Program-made: the position numbers and the translations under genes | The notes under the pieces: model-generated | What the model was told of the DNA's origin: nothing | Database searches by the model: none | Seen by the model: only the letters and a program-made list of their open reading frames with translations | NCBI RefSeq assembly: GCF_910592395.1 | Contig: NC_088320.1 | Coordinates: 5,580,001-5,644,000 of the forward strand | DNA: 64,000 nucleotides | Direction: 5' to 3' | DNA from: Lineus longissimus | Taxonomy: Eukaryota; Nemertea; Pilidiophora; Heteronemertea; Lineidae | Shown: positions 14,504 through 28,600 of the stretch, piece by piece | How positions within the stretch are numbered: position 1 is the first letter of the stretch | Layout of the letters: the number at the start of each line of letters is the position of its first letter

Positions 14504-14805
14504 AGGTCGAAGAAAAAAAAAGAGTACACGATTCTTAGTTAACATCCACATGTATTAGATTTCATGTACACGGACGTTTATATTCGTTACAAGCTCCTTA
14601 ATCCTTATCAGATTTCGTGTACATGTGCATGTACATTCGGTATACAAGATGCTTGTGAGATTCGTTGTTAAAATATTAGTTAAGATCGTATCGGGTAACT
14701 AGGAATCTTACAAGAATGTTACAGCGAATGTACACTCACATGAACACAATAAACTGAATAACTTAGAATCTAAGAATTTTATCTAGATTCTTGACTTGGA
14801 TGGTT
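14504..14805. mobile_element. MITE-like TIR element, copy 3
   Basis: Third copy of the same family, with a CAGGTCGAAG-type left end, GATTCTTAGTTAA near the start, and AGAATCTAAG followed by CTAGATTCTTGAC near the right end. ATGTACACG motifs are shared with copy 1. It is more degenerate, and the borders are approximate. Confidence 0.5.
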
Positions 14806-17800
14806 TCAGGGATGATGGCTTTGGGTGCAGCCAGAACATCACTCCAATAAGCATCTTGCCGATGCCAACTGCCTAATAGAGACGCGAGTATACTCCAATG
14901 CGATTGCCTCCGTTGTACAAGGCTGCATAATCACGCATGTGCTTTACATAATCGAACTTCTCGAGAAAGCTAACAGCATAGGCGAATCGGTTTCTACGGC
15001 GGAGGAAACCCCTTCTGATTGAGTGACGTGCTGAGAAAATTGTCTCTCATTATTTCAAATTATCCTCGCTGGCGGGAGGCAGTTTCTTCACTCCATTGGA
15101 TACTTGGGATGCGGAGAGATAGCTTGTTTCAGGAAGCTGCACGCAGCATCGCTTCATTAACCCACTGAATGGCTAAGACACCTGCAACTAAAACAGAAAA
15201 AAAATAAATTTGGAAGTAATTCGAACCCGAGAACGTGGTCGGAAAAATGACATGTTATGCCTTTTTTCGGCAGTAATACTTTTTCACTTTTGTTCTTAGA
15301 ATTTTATACTGATATGCTTCTCAGGATAATGTCAACCCGAAAAGTAATGTTTTCGACGCAGAGCACAGTCACTGGTATCAAAGGAAAAATGAACATGCAC
15401 CAAATGATGATGCAATTTTTATATTACGTAGCTCTCATATCATCATATTGCAAGTTAATTTTGGCAAGGATTTTTATCATTAAACGTTTTCCCTCTTCAC
15501 GTCGTTTACACAAATACAGTAATTTCTTTCAACTGCTCAGTGGCATTTCTTGGATGTTTTAAAAAAGACAAACATAAGCTCTACATGGCAGCGATCAATC
15601 AAGTTTGATAGTCAGTGTTTCAAATTACCAAATTTGGCCATGTAACAAGGCGCACAATCCAGGATATAATAAAATGTGACATCGAACAATGCTACCAAAC
15701 GATACTTTTTGTACACCATCTGCCCGTTCGTTTACGTTGGTAATTACACCCTTCCTCGGAAGCATAGTTCCTGAGTCCCTTATTTTCCGTTGGTTGCATT
15801 TGGGTCCTTTTTACCACCTGGTTAAAACATGAAGTACGCAGGTAATTCGGAAACATAACGAAGTCTCCAGCATCAATTGTTAATTCTTTGTTGCAGCAGA
15901 TAAATTCGCATTGACTCAAATTACTGCAAGTAAATTGCGACTTCACAAAAAAAAGGAAAACACTTTCTAATTTTCCTTTTTCTTTGAATTCGCGCCATCA
16001 TTATATAAGGGGCACAGCAATAATAACTTGTAAGAGTTTAAAGGGTGCGTCAAATCCGATTACCAACCAAACCTAGTGACTTAGAAGGGTTACAATTTTG
16101 GAAAATTATAAATTGGCCATGTAGAGTATCTATGGCAAATAAGATCCATCTGCCAAACGTACCCCAGTATTTTCTCACAACCCTTTTACTCTGAACTCGT
16201 TCTGACCCTTCTTTTTGTGGACCCTTAGTCCTTTTCTGAACCCAATACTGTTCCCTGACGGAGCCGGCAGGGCCGACAGTTGGAGAAGGGTCTAACTGCG
16301 GTAATCTGTCCTCCGTTTCCAATCGGATACGTAGTCAGGTAGTCTTCATAGAAAATAGCCTTCACATCACGTTTCATGGCCTGTCCCTCAGGAACAATCG
16401 CCAATGAAACCCTATCGGAGTGATCTTGGCCGGAGATGTGCGTGTGCCTGGTGCAAGGCTACCCACGGTTAAGTAAACTGTGCTGTTTCTAAGCACTTTC
16501 TTGGTTACCACTGTCAAAAAGATTTAAAAGTGTTTATCAATCAGAATCATTTTCTTCTTGTTCGGAAATGCTCCATGTTGTTGTTTTATCTGGGATATTT
16601 TTACAAATCATCACCCTTGTGTTCAGGCACAATTCCTTTAAACATAATATCACCTTCTTATAGTGAAATCATGACACTCTTTTTTTCATAAACCGGGATT
16701 GCTTTGACTTTGAAAGCAAGACAATCGTAATTTTCCATTCCCTCGTTTCCCGATTTTCTTCCAGTGTTTTTAAAAATGTGATAGTGGGTGTATTGCAAAG
16801 TCTCAACATAAAGTAGCGAATATTCCATCAGTGCTGTATGGTCGTTTATTATTTTAAAGTAGCGAAGAAATTAATGATATTCCATCAGGCATCCCACTGG
16901 CCTGGCCGCGTGAACTTGCACCCCTCGTGCGGCTCGGCCGTGGGAGTAGGACCACCGTCCTAGGGTCCCCGCTCAGTCCGTAATGACATCCCCATTGTTC
17001 AAAACTCTACTATTAACTCAACGTTGATTTTCCTGTCAAATCAAAATTGTGGAAAACAATCCTAACTGGTAGAATTTCGCTCAGAAAATGCAGAGTCAGC
17101 ACTTTCGCTGATTGACATTGTATTGTTTCAAAAGAGTTCTTGACAGTGGAAATACAAATGATGAGAAGGTATCATTATTAAATTCGATTTTGATGAAGAG
17201 TTTTGAAGATTCTGATGAGAATATAATTTCTTGATCTCACGTGACAAAAATAGCCATTAGTTCTTAAATCTGTGGCTATGTTCCTAGGGCACTACTTGAA
17301 ATACTCATAATAACACAAAAAAGCTTTGAAAGTCATGACAACATGACAAAAACAAAAAAGAGGAAAATTGTAGTCCGACAATGTTGTCAAGAATTTAACA
17401 TATGGAATTCTAAAAAATCACCCTTTCCCCGCAAAAACCTCGAATTAGTAACTAAATGTAATACAGAATAATTTGAAATTGAATTTGTACTTGAAGAAGA
17501 TGTAAACAAGCCGGGACCAGCGCCCCCTCGGCAAGTTCCTCAGAACTAAGACCAGATAACCATAATCGCCGCAATCTTGACTCAATTGCCATGAATTGTC
17601 CCCTGATGACACATAATAACACGTGTGTCGTGGTAGTTGATAAAAGGTAGGCAAATATTAATTTAGATTCACATATCACCATTGATATTCTCTCCATTTC
17701 GATTTAGAAAGAATACGTGGACCGTGACGAAATTGAGGTAGATTTCCCAAACACTTTAAAGATAAATAACCGCCTTGAACAAGAAATGGATGTTTATACA

Positions 17801-20800
17801 CTTTTGGTCAAAGCTCGAAGAAGAATTGACACTTGTTTTCAATCTTATCAATGCAGAAGACATATGTCGTGGCATGTCAATGTTCTAAATATCTTTCGAC
17901 GATGAATAAGCATCTGTTGACGATGACACCTTGCATGTCTCGTGTCAATGAACCTGACACAGGCTTCACAGACATCAACCAGTTTTATCTTTAAAAAATC
18001 CGATTCTTGACAACAATCAGAAAGTTCTCTAGAGAAAGTGGCGTCTATTTCCTTTGACTAAACAAAATATCAAAAACTAAGATCTATAAGACAGCCGACT
18101 TAAATTATAGGAACAACGAATGTTATCCCACGGTGGGACAAGTGTTATTATTTTGACCAAGAAATATCATTTCCAAAACATGAGAAAGAAAATATCCGGG
18201 TTGGATGAAAATGGGCACAGCATCTTAAATTCATCTTCCATCACAATGTGCATGTTACTGTTCCATAGTGACATGTTCTCACGGAAGCTATAATTAGGCA
18301 CGAGGGATTGTAGATAACGTGGTTTTTTTTATAGAATCGTAAAAAAACCCCGCCGTTTCGCTGTTTTTATCTCATGGTGTCACGCATTGCTATAAACTGT
18401 GTAGACGCTTTTATGCCGGTTTTGCTGCTTCTGTTTCACATAGACATATTAAAAGTAGTACAGGCGCCCTTTAACAGGCTAAAAAGAGTCTACACAGTAT
18501 ATTCAGTCGTGGTATTTCATGAAAAATCAGAAGTCAGAACGTCAGGATATAAAAGAGGCAAATAGGCACACATACTAATTTCAGACTGCAACGAAGATCT
18601 CACCAAAACTGAATGTAACTGTAGAATTTCCTAGACATGTCCTAAACCACCTCACAACATTCCTTTTATTTTTTTATTTCGCGAAAATCTCTGAAGAAAT
18701 TTTTTTTTGCCAGTGTCGTTTTATTTTTGTTGGTTACGAAATATCTTTCGGTTTTTTTTATCAAAATATGTTTTTTTACGATTTGATTTTCGCGAATAAA
18801 AATTTGACAGTAATCTATTTCAAAAATATTCGAAAAATCAATGATCAGATAAAATACATTGTGTGCGTACATGTACTAGTATCATCAAGAACTGATAGAG
18901 ATAGTCTTTATTAATTCTTGGTTTAAATATCTGTCTGCCTCCGGTTATGATGTGTTTAGCATGCCCCCGTGCACAAAGTTACGGGGCCAACCTGTCGCGG
19001 TGACGACCCGGGTATTGTCCGGTCTTGTCCTGCTCAGGGATGGCCGGACAACCCTGGCACCTTACGTAATAGCGATACCCAGACCAGGAAGCGGTAAGGG
19101 TCATTATTACCCGCCTTGCCCTACTCTAGCCCATTCAAACATGATTACAGGTTACCGCGCGCCTTATGGCACGGACCAAAGAAGGATTCCAGGCCGGTCG
19201 GTGAGGTTTTGTCTCCAGCGACAGCTTGGCTGGAACCGAGGGAAGCTAGTAACTCGACTCCAGAGCTTACTGAGTCAATTCACCCGCTGAGGTCCTTCCT
19301 TAAACTGACCTTTCACAGATTTTTTACCAAGCATCCGTCCGATGACGCCTCCTCTGACTAGATTATACGTTTCGTGTTACAAACGGACCCGAAACACAGG
19401 ATACAGGACGCAAAAAGGCACTGGGTGTTAACAATGTTCCGTACTCGGCAGGGGAGAGGGTGGGTGCTCCGAGATATCAACGGGGTCCCGGTTCCAGTAA
19501 TCCGACCAGATGCCTTGCATTTGCACAAAGATTTTCACCGAAAATAATTCGTTCTTTCATGACATGTTAAAAGTGGAAGTGTAAAAGACGAATTAAGTTT
19601 TCTGAATGGCGGAAGAAAACTGACAAAAGGCATCCGAACATTGGCTTTCGTTTTTTCTTCTTTGAAATATGATATTTTTTTAAAGAATGGCCAAAGAACG
19701 CTCAAGCTATTTCGATTACGAGTTCACTGTTCCAATGAATTCGCGTCGAGTCCTTCGGGAAATCAACAAATATCACGTTTTCCCGGAAAGAAGATCACCG
19801 GGATCTTCACGAAAGCTCTTTGATGGGAGTCGATATGCCTAAACGGAAAGGGCAAATAAATGTCATGCAAATTCTCCAACTTCTACACCGATCAACTCTC
19901 GATGACGGTATATATTATAATATGATTGAAACTCAAGTCGGTTGCGATACCAAACTCACTTAGCTCTTGTACTGAAGGTCCACCACTAGCTCCAATGATT
20001 TGTCCCCTGAGATCTCACCAACCTATCTCGCTAATTCGACGATCTTCTCTCAATTGGTTATTAGAGATAAAGTTAATAATCATGATTACAAGTCATACTC
20101 GCGTGACCCAAGCTTATCAGTTTGATGATCTGTCATCGCAGGGCAAAACATTAATCATTGCAGAGATTTTCTCACGCCAGGACTCATTCAGTGTATTTTA
20201 GGAGAGTTGCATCGCTGGCGACAGAAGTTGCGCAAGAAAGAGACATCCTTGTCAGATAACGGGACCGGACCACAGGGCATTTTCTGTCATCTTGTTTGGA
20301 AGGCACTAAGAGCCGGGAGAACGCAGTGGTAAATGTCAACGAAAGTGTGTGTGACAGAGGTTTGAATTTTTCATCTTCGGATTCGGGTCTGACCGTTCGG
20401 CATTTTCCGGAGAATACGGGGCACTTCAATTCCTTTCACGCTTAAACGGCACTGGTTGCAGCCAAATACAAAGAGTGATGCGGCCAACTGCTGATTTTAT
20501 GACCATCGGTTTCATTTCCTTTGAACCTAGACTTGGTTATACATGAACTACGCATATACATGTATCTATCAGCTTTTAAAGACATTCGAAGCAGTAACAT
20601 TCAATATTATGTACGAGCGTCATGTAGCAGGCTCTTCTGCAACTCACGTTACATAACCAAACCATCCCAAAGCTACCTCGCCTGAGGATCTGACCACAGG
20701 CAGTGTCGTACCTTATAATCTTGCTACCCAGGCTTTCGGAGGCGTCCGCTGAAAACATCTGTCATTCATAATATTGGGTTGTCACCTATCACGGCGTCAC

Positions 20801-23800
20801 TTGTCTATTGGTTCCCGGATCAGGTGGAAAAGGTCTTCCAACTTTACGTGACAACCAACTACTGTAGATGGTGCACTATGATATGAACACCTTTATGGTC
20901 TCAGAAAGGCTGATACTGATGGACTTTGATGGTGCAACATCGCACAATGAAATCGACAAATTTAGATTTGTTTCTATAATTGGGGAAGACAAGCAACGAA
21001 ACAGTATGGGAGATTTCAGAATTTCGCCGAAAGGTTTAAGAAACTGTCATTGAGGCATATCTCTGGCTATGAAAGGCCAGAAGGCTCCTTCGAGATTCGA
21101 ATTTAATTTTTAAACTTTTAAATATATTGAAATTAACAACTCAAAGTTCTACATTCGAGTTTCGAGTATCATATATCTTTTTACAGAATCCTAGCCAATC
21201 ATAAGGCCTATTTAACGTAACAAATTACAGTTACTGATGAGTTTCGAATTTCAAATATTAAAGATTTGTATTCTGAAATTCTAAACTCGAAGCAGTCTTC
21301 TATACTATCGTAGTTTGGCGTATAAGAGATAAAAAATGAATAAATCTCATTTCACGTTTATAGGATTAAATATATTTTATTTAGGTTGATTTACAAGCCC
21401 CTGTACACTGAGGAATTGAATCGGAATTATTCACAAACTATATCATTTCAAATGAATACTGGCTTCAGTTCCAAGAATGATAAATTTGCACCCCAGTGTC
21501 GATCACAGATATTGCCTCAATTAGATAGAATTATAGGTTTGATGAAACGATATTACGACTTCAGGCGCACTCCTTTGATTCGGGACCGTTTAATTTATAC
21601 CCGCATCTTGCGGCCAGAGCCCCTCACTATCCGCGGTCTGCTAGGTAATTTCGGCAATCTCCCCATCCATCAGGCCTCATAGTTCTATTGCCACTGCCCC
21701 CATTCATCACTATCATCTCCGATGGCTTACGCAATGGCACAAAAGCCTCGCCGCAGAATATAAAACATCCCAGCTGAAGATAACTGTTATTCTGTAATGG
21801 CCATTTGTCATCAGAATTCGCGACCACTTGTCCAAAATGTCGCAATATGGCCATGTAGTAAGAGCGACAACATACCGGTATAGAAGGAGAAAATGTCCCT
21901 TTGGAAAAGTGTTTGACCCTATTATACAGCCTACAAAATCAGTCAGTTTCTTACGAAGACAATTTGAACCCCAAAAGAAGATATCCTTGACACCTACGTC
22001 ATGAAAACGTGGACATGTTCTCCTATCTATATCTCTGGCCATAGCAACGAGAAACAAACAGTGAAATCGAGAAATCGCCAAAGACGCCAGATTACACCCA
22101 CCACCAGAGCACACTCTGCACTGGTAAAACCATTGTTCAACCATATAGATCTCCCATTTCTCTATGCAACGGTGTTAAATTTCTAAATTGATACCACGAG
22201 AGTTGTAATTTTAAATGTAACAGTTTCAAGACGCACGGGGGAAAGTACCGGGCGAGAAAAAAGAGAGCAAAATTGAGATGTGTAACGGCGTCTCGCTGCA
22301 AGCATTCGGGATAATTGCACCCTCCGAACCTACCATTACCGACTCAGAGACTCCGAATAAAAATGCATTTGGCAAACGTACTGAAGGCTTTATTAGTTTG
22401 TGACTATTCCGTTTTAGATATCGAGACGTCTTGAATTGATTGCATTAGGTTTTGGTGTTCTACAGGCGAGATACAATCTGTCTAATAACGACTTCTGTCA
22501 CAGCTAATTTCGATGCCCCGCATGTTGGCCAGACCATTTTGGCAGGATTGAAATCAACATATGAATATTTCATTCTTATATTCGCGTGCAAGTTGCAACA
22601 GTTCCAAAGACATGCTACTTATGTGCGCGGTTTTAAAAAGTGCCAAAGGTACCAAATAGAATTGTGTGAAATAAGGTTGTTTAAAGATGGGATGCTTGTT
22701 GCAAACATTCACACACAGAAGTTCATGTTAAATGGGTTCGCCGTTCGTATTTCATCGTGGACCAGGGAAATAGAAATGCAGTTGTACACAATGCTATTGT
22801 GCAGTTGCATGCAAATTTGCTCAAACTTGGTGTAGTATATGTACATCTGTCAACACAGCGGAAATGATGAAATTTATACATGTATTCAGTATATACCGTG
22901 CGTATTAACACAAGTAAAATCTTTAACGTACGGCGTAGGCTTTTAAAAGTGGAAGTGGTCCAATATTTCCTCAAAAATGTCTCTTGAGTGCCTCTTTGGC
23001 TGTAGCGTGGTCTTTTAGTATACATATTATGTTTACCATTTTCTTTATACAGATCCAGAATCCAGCCCTGTCCGAGACTGGTGTTGGCGTGCAGTGCTCA
23101 TGGGCTAGGACCGGCGGCACCTGATTCGGAAGAAACACTGATCATTTTCAATCCTTCCGACCGACTGCGCCCTTGGAGTGCAAGTAATTCAATCAGAGCG
23201 GCGTCTCCGCGCAGTATCATTATAACCCCAGTGTTTACTTTGTTAAAACTTCAGTAAACTCTTCGGAAAATAGCTTCAACGGAGCGTGCTTAACGACTGA
23301 GGATGTGCCGTCATTGGTATACGTCGTAAACGGATGGGACCCTGTCGCGGGGTGGACGTTACAGCGGCCGCTTACCCCATGAGGAATATGATCTGGTGTC
23401 TGCCGGGGTGCTCGCAGTGATTGAAATCCGACACCCTCAAATTTTCAGCGTTGTTAACAGGCGCCTTTGCCGTGAAGCGAATTGTTTTCAGTGTCTCGTG
23501 ACTTTCCCCGCCGTTATTAGATGAAGATGTCAGCGGTGGTAAAAAACGCCATGTTTTCGAAATGTGGGGAAGACACGTGAAGTGTGGTAAAAAGTAACGT
23601 GATGACATTTTTCTTCTTTTGCTATTATTTCAGTCGTCTTTGAAGGTTCTTTTTTTCTTTCAAATGTTAAATAGAGGAGTAGATGGAAAAGCAAACTAAA
23701 TCTAACTTTTTTGATATCAAGAGCAATACTTCACCGGTGGGAATAGTGCGATGTGAAATTGATATTAAGTCAGGTGATAATTCACTTAAGGAGAAGTTTG

Positions 23801-24251
23801 CTTTGGATATATTTTGCAGGTTTTCTTTCCGTATTTTGAATAGGTAGCTGAGCATCTTTACTATAGTTTCACACTAAGGGCCTTGTTGAAGATTCAAGAA
23901 GGAGGAGATATTAAATGATGCACTTTATTTTCGGTAGATGTCATTCAGAGTGCTCGCTCTAGCTACAGGCAATAGGTTGGCAATACCAGCTTGTCCGATG
24001 GCAATGAAGCGGTCTTAGATCGATTTAACGTGAGTGTATAACCCAAGCTAACCATAGAGGTACACTGCATCGTCGATTTCGTTTTTCGAACGACTTTTCC
24101 CAGATCATGGTTTATTTTCGCAAGTTTCGGCGTCAAGGGATCAAAATGCAAAATCCATTGTACCAATGGTGCGAAATTTTAATATAATGGTTTCATCACC
24201 GGAAAATTCATCTGTTGTCGGAAATTGATCAGAACAATGACAACCTTTTAT
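14806..24251. other. Gene-free stretch
   Basis: No gene is supported. The longest frames (21713-22144 minus, 22452-22835 plus, 18952-19290 plus) have no domain I recognise and no consistent splice context. A GC-richer patch at 18.95-19.27 kb and another at 23.04-23.40 kb, the latter containing TGTTTACTTTG (forkhead-like), could be regulatory or unrecognised exons. Confidence 0.5.
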
Positions 24252-25663
24252 ATGCATGTATTTCACACGGTCATGATGAAACAGCTAAAAGGACCCATCT
24301 CCATGAGCATGTCGTCACCACTCAAGCTCTCCTCACACCGGCCGCGATCCAGATTTTGCTTCATTAATGTGTCTCGGGTAAATCTTTCATTTTGTCCCCT
24401 TTATCGATATTAGGATATCAACTGTCGAGATTTATGTCATCAGGTTGACGTAATGTGACAATACACTTTTATACAGACAAGAAGCGAACAATAGGGCAGT
24501 GATGCCGCCCTAGCTCATTAAAACATCACCGTTATTGTAGAAATCCATGGAGAATACGTCGTCACCAAAGTTTGCGGAATACGGAATAACTAGTCTCGTG
24601 GGAGTAGTTGTCTACGTTATAAACTTCCGTCAATTGCCTGTGCCCGGTACTGACGCCTTCGCTTAGAAACGGATGGGCAAGGGGGCTTCTTCCGCCGTAT
24701 CCGACAATAGAAACCACTATGATTCCATTCCAAGCTGCACTAGCCGGTTAAGTCGGAATTAGTCAAGAAAAGGTCGTGAGCATTTCAATTTCGATGTGAG
24801 TTATCAAATTCAACTCGTGAAATTTGGTCACCTTTCAGCAGCTAAGGATTTTAGGTAATATCTGAGAGGTGTCCGAGCTTTCATGCGTTGGAAATGGTCC
24901 CTAATCGATACTGGCTATTCCTTGGAAATGGTTCAATCTGTTAAGTGTAAGCAAGTATCGATTAGATCCATACTTTATGTAAGTGATCGTAGAGACACAA
25001 ACAAGGTCGTCCATTGGTATCAAGGGACATTTCCGGGAAATACCTTCTTTATGCAGATCACCAAGCAATAATCCAAACGCGGACGCTAATACATTCCAGT
25101 GTCCGTGATTAAAATCACATGATGGGAGAAGACAATGAGATGAGCTAGATTCCATCAGCTCGTTTATGGATTTCTATAATGGCTTCTGTAGATGATGATG
25201 GCAAAACGCAAATGCCCCAGATCAATGTTGTACAGAGAGCCTCCTACTAGAAAAGTGTTGAACTAAAGTGAAGCTTGCAGAGGGGCGGGCGGGCCCACGG
25301 CGGTCTAGAACTTTACGCTGCCATGTTGTATGACTTTATAATCGGAGAAGCTACTCATTCTCTCAACAGATCAAAGGTGATTCTGGAACGACCATCAACA
25401 AATCTCGTTCCGGGTCTACGCATCTGGGGAGCCACTCGGGCAACGAGTCCGGGGATATGGTGTGGAGCTATAATTTCCACTGATCCATCATATATAGATG
25501 CATTGTGAGAAAAAGGGGAAAAGTGATGATGATTTGAACAAAAAAGGCAATAAAGACAATGATTTCTTGATTTCTTTTAATGCAAGATAGTTGTCCTCCT
25601 TTGAATTGGCGAAATGAATGGTGGTCTTCGACTTGTGTAAGAAATCGTGGCCCCGCCATGTGG
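24252..25663. other. 3' flank of gene A
   Basis: Conserved in unit B at 31774-33423. It contains the terminal exon's untranslated part, with an ATTAAA-type polyadenylation signal on the minus strand at 25576-25581, about 85 nt past the stop. The minus-strand frame at 24901-25155 is broken in unit B by small insertions and deletions, so I do not treat it as coding. Confidence 0.5.
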
Positions 25664-25665
25664 TC
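25664..25665 (-). CDS. Gene A terminal exon: completes the stop codon
   Basis: After the acceptor TTTTCTTTTTACAG, the bases GA join the final T of the sixth module exon to make TGA. The stop is therefore split across the last junction. The arrangement is identical in gene B. The untranslated part continues to lower coordinates. Confidence 0.5.
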
Positions 25666-28600
25666 CTGTAAAAAGAAAATAGTAAATCCAAGTAAGTTAT
25701 TTTAGGGCTAAAATTAGGAATGATATATGGAAATGAGTAGTTTTTCGTACAATATCATAACATTTGATCTATCAGATTTGATTTTCCAACTGTAGGCTTT
25801 TATAATTTTTTGGTATCGTAATTATTATGATAATGATAAAAAAAATCATAATGCTCATTTATCGCTCAAGCGCATCACGATATTACCCCAGCCAAGCCAT
25901 GACGAAAGATATGATGTAATTTGTTTGATCAAAAGTGATTGTTATGTTAGAATGTAAAGGTCGAAACGACCCAAAACGTAACAAGCCAAACTAAATGAAC
26001 TAAACTGACACGCGAAACATATAAAATTGAAGTTTGGGTCAAGATGTTATAAATGATTACAAGTGCCATGCTTATATTCGCATGGCCATCTCATCAATTA
26101 CTCACTCAAAATTGACATTGGTTTCGACCATCGTAAAGTTGATCAAATCGACCAACTAATGTTTACAGAGCTGTGGTACTCACATCGCGCGCAGGTGTTT
26201 ATGCAGGACAGACACCCATCGGCGTTCTTCGTATACACGTTCTTCCTCGCTCCACCACCGCAACCAATCAAGTAAATCTTGCATACCGGCTTCTTGCATT
26301 CTGAATTGAAAGAGAAATGATGTGTGCTTCGTTTTGACTTTGGCTTGAGATTGACCTCAAATTATGGCTGCAGCGGAAATGCATTCTATATAAAGTTACT
26401 CCTTGGATAGGTAATGCTCTCCCCAAAAGGCTCCAAGATCGCTGATGTCAAATTCAATATGCTATCAAAGTCCTCGAACCAACAGAATCGGTGTACAACA
26501 TGCATGTATATTAATAATGATGTAATATGATTGCAGCATTAAGCTTATTTTTGCATGGTCATTTACTCAAAAATGACATCGGTTTTGGACCAGCATAAGT
26601 TGGTCAAATTGACCAACTAATGTTTACAGTGTTGTGGTACTCACTTGGCACGCAGACGCTTCTGCAGGACTGACACCCATCAGCGTTCGTCGTATACACG
26701 TTCTCCCTCTTTCCAGGGCAAGCCTCCTTAGTCGAAATGCATACCGGCTCCTTGCATTCTGAATTGGAAGAGAAATGATGTGTGCTTCGTTTTGACTTTG
26801 GCTTGAGATTGACCTCAAATTATGGCTGCAGCGGAAATGCATTCTATATAAAGTTACTCCTTGGATAGGTAATGCTCTCCCCAAAAGGCGCCAAGATCGC
26901 TGATGTCAAATTCAATATGCTATCAAAGTCCTCGAACCAACAGAATCGGTGTACAACATGCATGTATATTAATAATGATGTAATATGATTGCAGCATTAA
27001 GCATATTTTTGCATGGTCATTTACTCAAAAATGACATCGGTTTTGGACCAGCATAAGTTGGTCAAATTGACCAACTAATGTTTACAGTGTTGTGGTACTC
27101 ACTTGGCACGCAGACGCTTCTGCAGGACTGACACCCATCAGCGTTCGTCGTATACACGTTCTCCCTCTTTCCAGGGCAAGCCTCCTTAGTCGAAATGCAT
27201 ACCGGCTCCTTGCATTCTGAATTGGAAGAGAAATGATGTGTGCTTCGTATTGACTTGGGCTTGAGATTGACCTCAAATTATGGCTGCAGCGGAAATGCAT
27301 TCCATATAGAGTTACTCCTTGGATAGGTAATGTTCTCCTTTAAAGGCGCCAAGATCGCTGATGTCAAATTCAATATGCTATCAAAGTCCTCGAACCAACA
27401 GAATCGGTGTACAACATGCATGTATATTAATAATGATGTAATATGATTGCAGCATTAAGCTTATTTTTGCATGGTCATTTACTCAAAAATGACATCGGTT
27501 TTGGACCAGCATAAGTTGGTCAAATTGACCAACTAATGTTTACAGTGTTGTGGTACTCACTTGGCACGCAGACGCTTCTGCAGGACTGACACCCATCAGC
27601 GTTCGTCGTATACACGTTCTCCCTCTTTCCTGGGCAAGCCTCCTTAGTCGAAATGCATACCGGCTCCTTGCATTCTGAATTGGAAGAGAAATGATGTGTG
27701 CTTCGTATTGACTTGGGCTCGAGATTGACCTCAAATTATGGCTGCAGCGGAAATGCATTCCATATAGAGTTACTCCTTGGATAGGTAATGTTCTCCCTTA
27801 AAGGCGCCAAGATCGCTGATGTCAAATTCAATATGCTATCAAAGTCCTCGAACCAACAAAATCGGTGTACAACATGCATGTATATTGATAATGATGTAAT
27901 ATGATTGCAGCATTAAGCTTATTTTTGCATGGTCATTCACTCAAAAATTACATCGGTTTTGGACCAGCATAAGTTGGTCAAATTGACCAACTAATGTTTA
28001 CAGTGTTGTGGTACTCACTTGGCACGCAGACGCTTCTGCAGGACTGACACCCATCAGCGTTCGTCGTATACACGTTCTCCCTCTTTCCAGGGCAAGCCTC
28101 CTTAGTCGAAATGCATACCGGCTTCTTGCATTCTGAATTGGAAGAGAAATTATGTGTACCATCGTAAAGTTGGTCAAATTAACCAACGAATATTTACAGT
28201 GTTATGGTACCCGCTTCGCATGCAGACGCTTCTGCAGGACTGACACCCATCGGCGTTCTTCGTATACACGTCATTCCTCTCTCCAGGGCAAACCTCAAAG
28301 GTAGAAATGCATACTGGTTTCTTGCATTCTGAATTGGAAGAGAAATGATGTGTACTTCGTATTGACTTGGGCTTAAGATTGACATTAAATTATGGCTACA
28401 GTGGAAATGCATTCCATATAGAGTTACTCCTTGGAAAGACAATGTTCTCCGTAAAAGGCACCATGACTGAGTGACTGGACGATCACACAACTGATTTGCT
28501 TATCTGACGATCATAAGACAAAATCTTGATAATTCGTCCCACTCCAAAAGGCGTTTTCGAGTTGTACGATTGGCAGATTGGCATAATGTGTTGTTTTCCA

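Noticed and set aside
21713-22144. 143-codon minus-strand frame
   Set aside because: No recognised domain, no splice context, and overlapping frames on the other strand. It is within the length expected by chance in 64 kb.
24901-25155. Minus-strand frame starting MESSSSHCLLPSC
   Set aside because: Its unit B copy (32680-32877) is broken by small indels, so it is not maintained as coding.
26624-28490. Minus-strand frames starting MHFRCSHN that repeat with the array
   Set aside because: They read the module exons in the wrong frame and run through the splice acceptor. The divergent sixth module has a stop in that frame while keeping all cysteines in the chosen frame.
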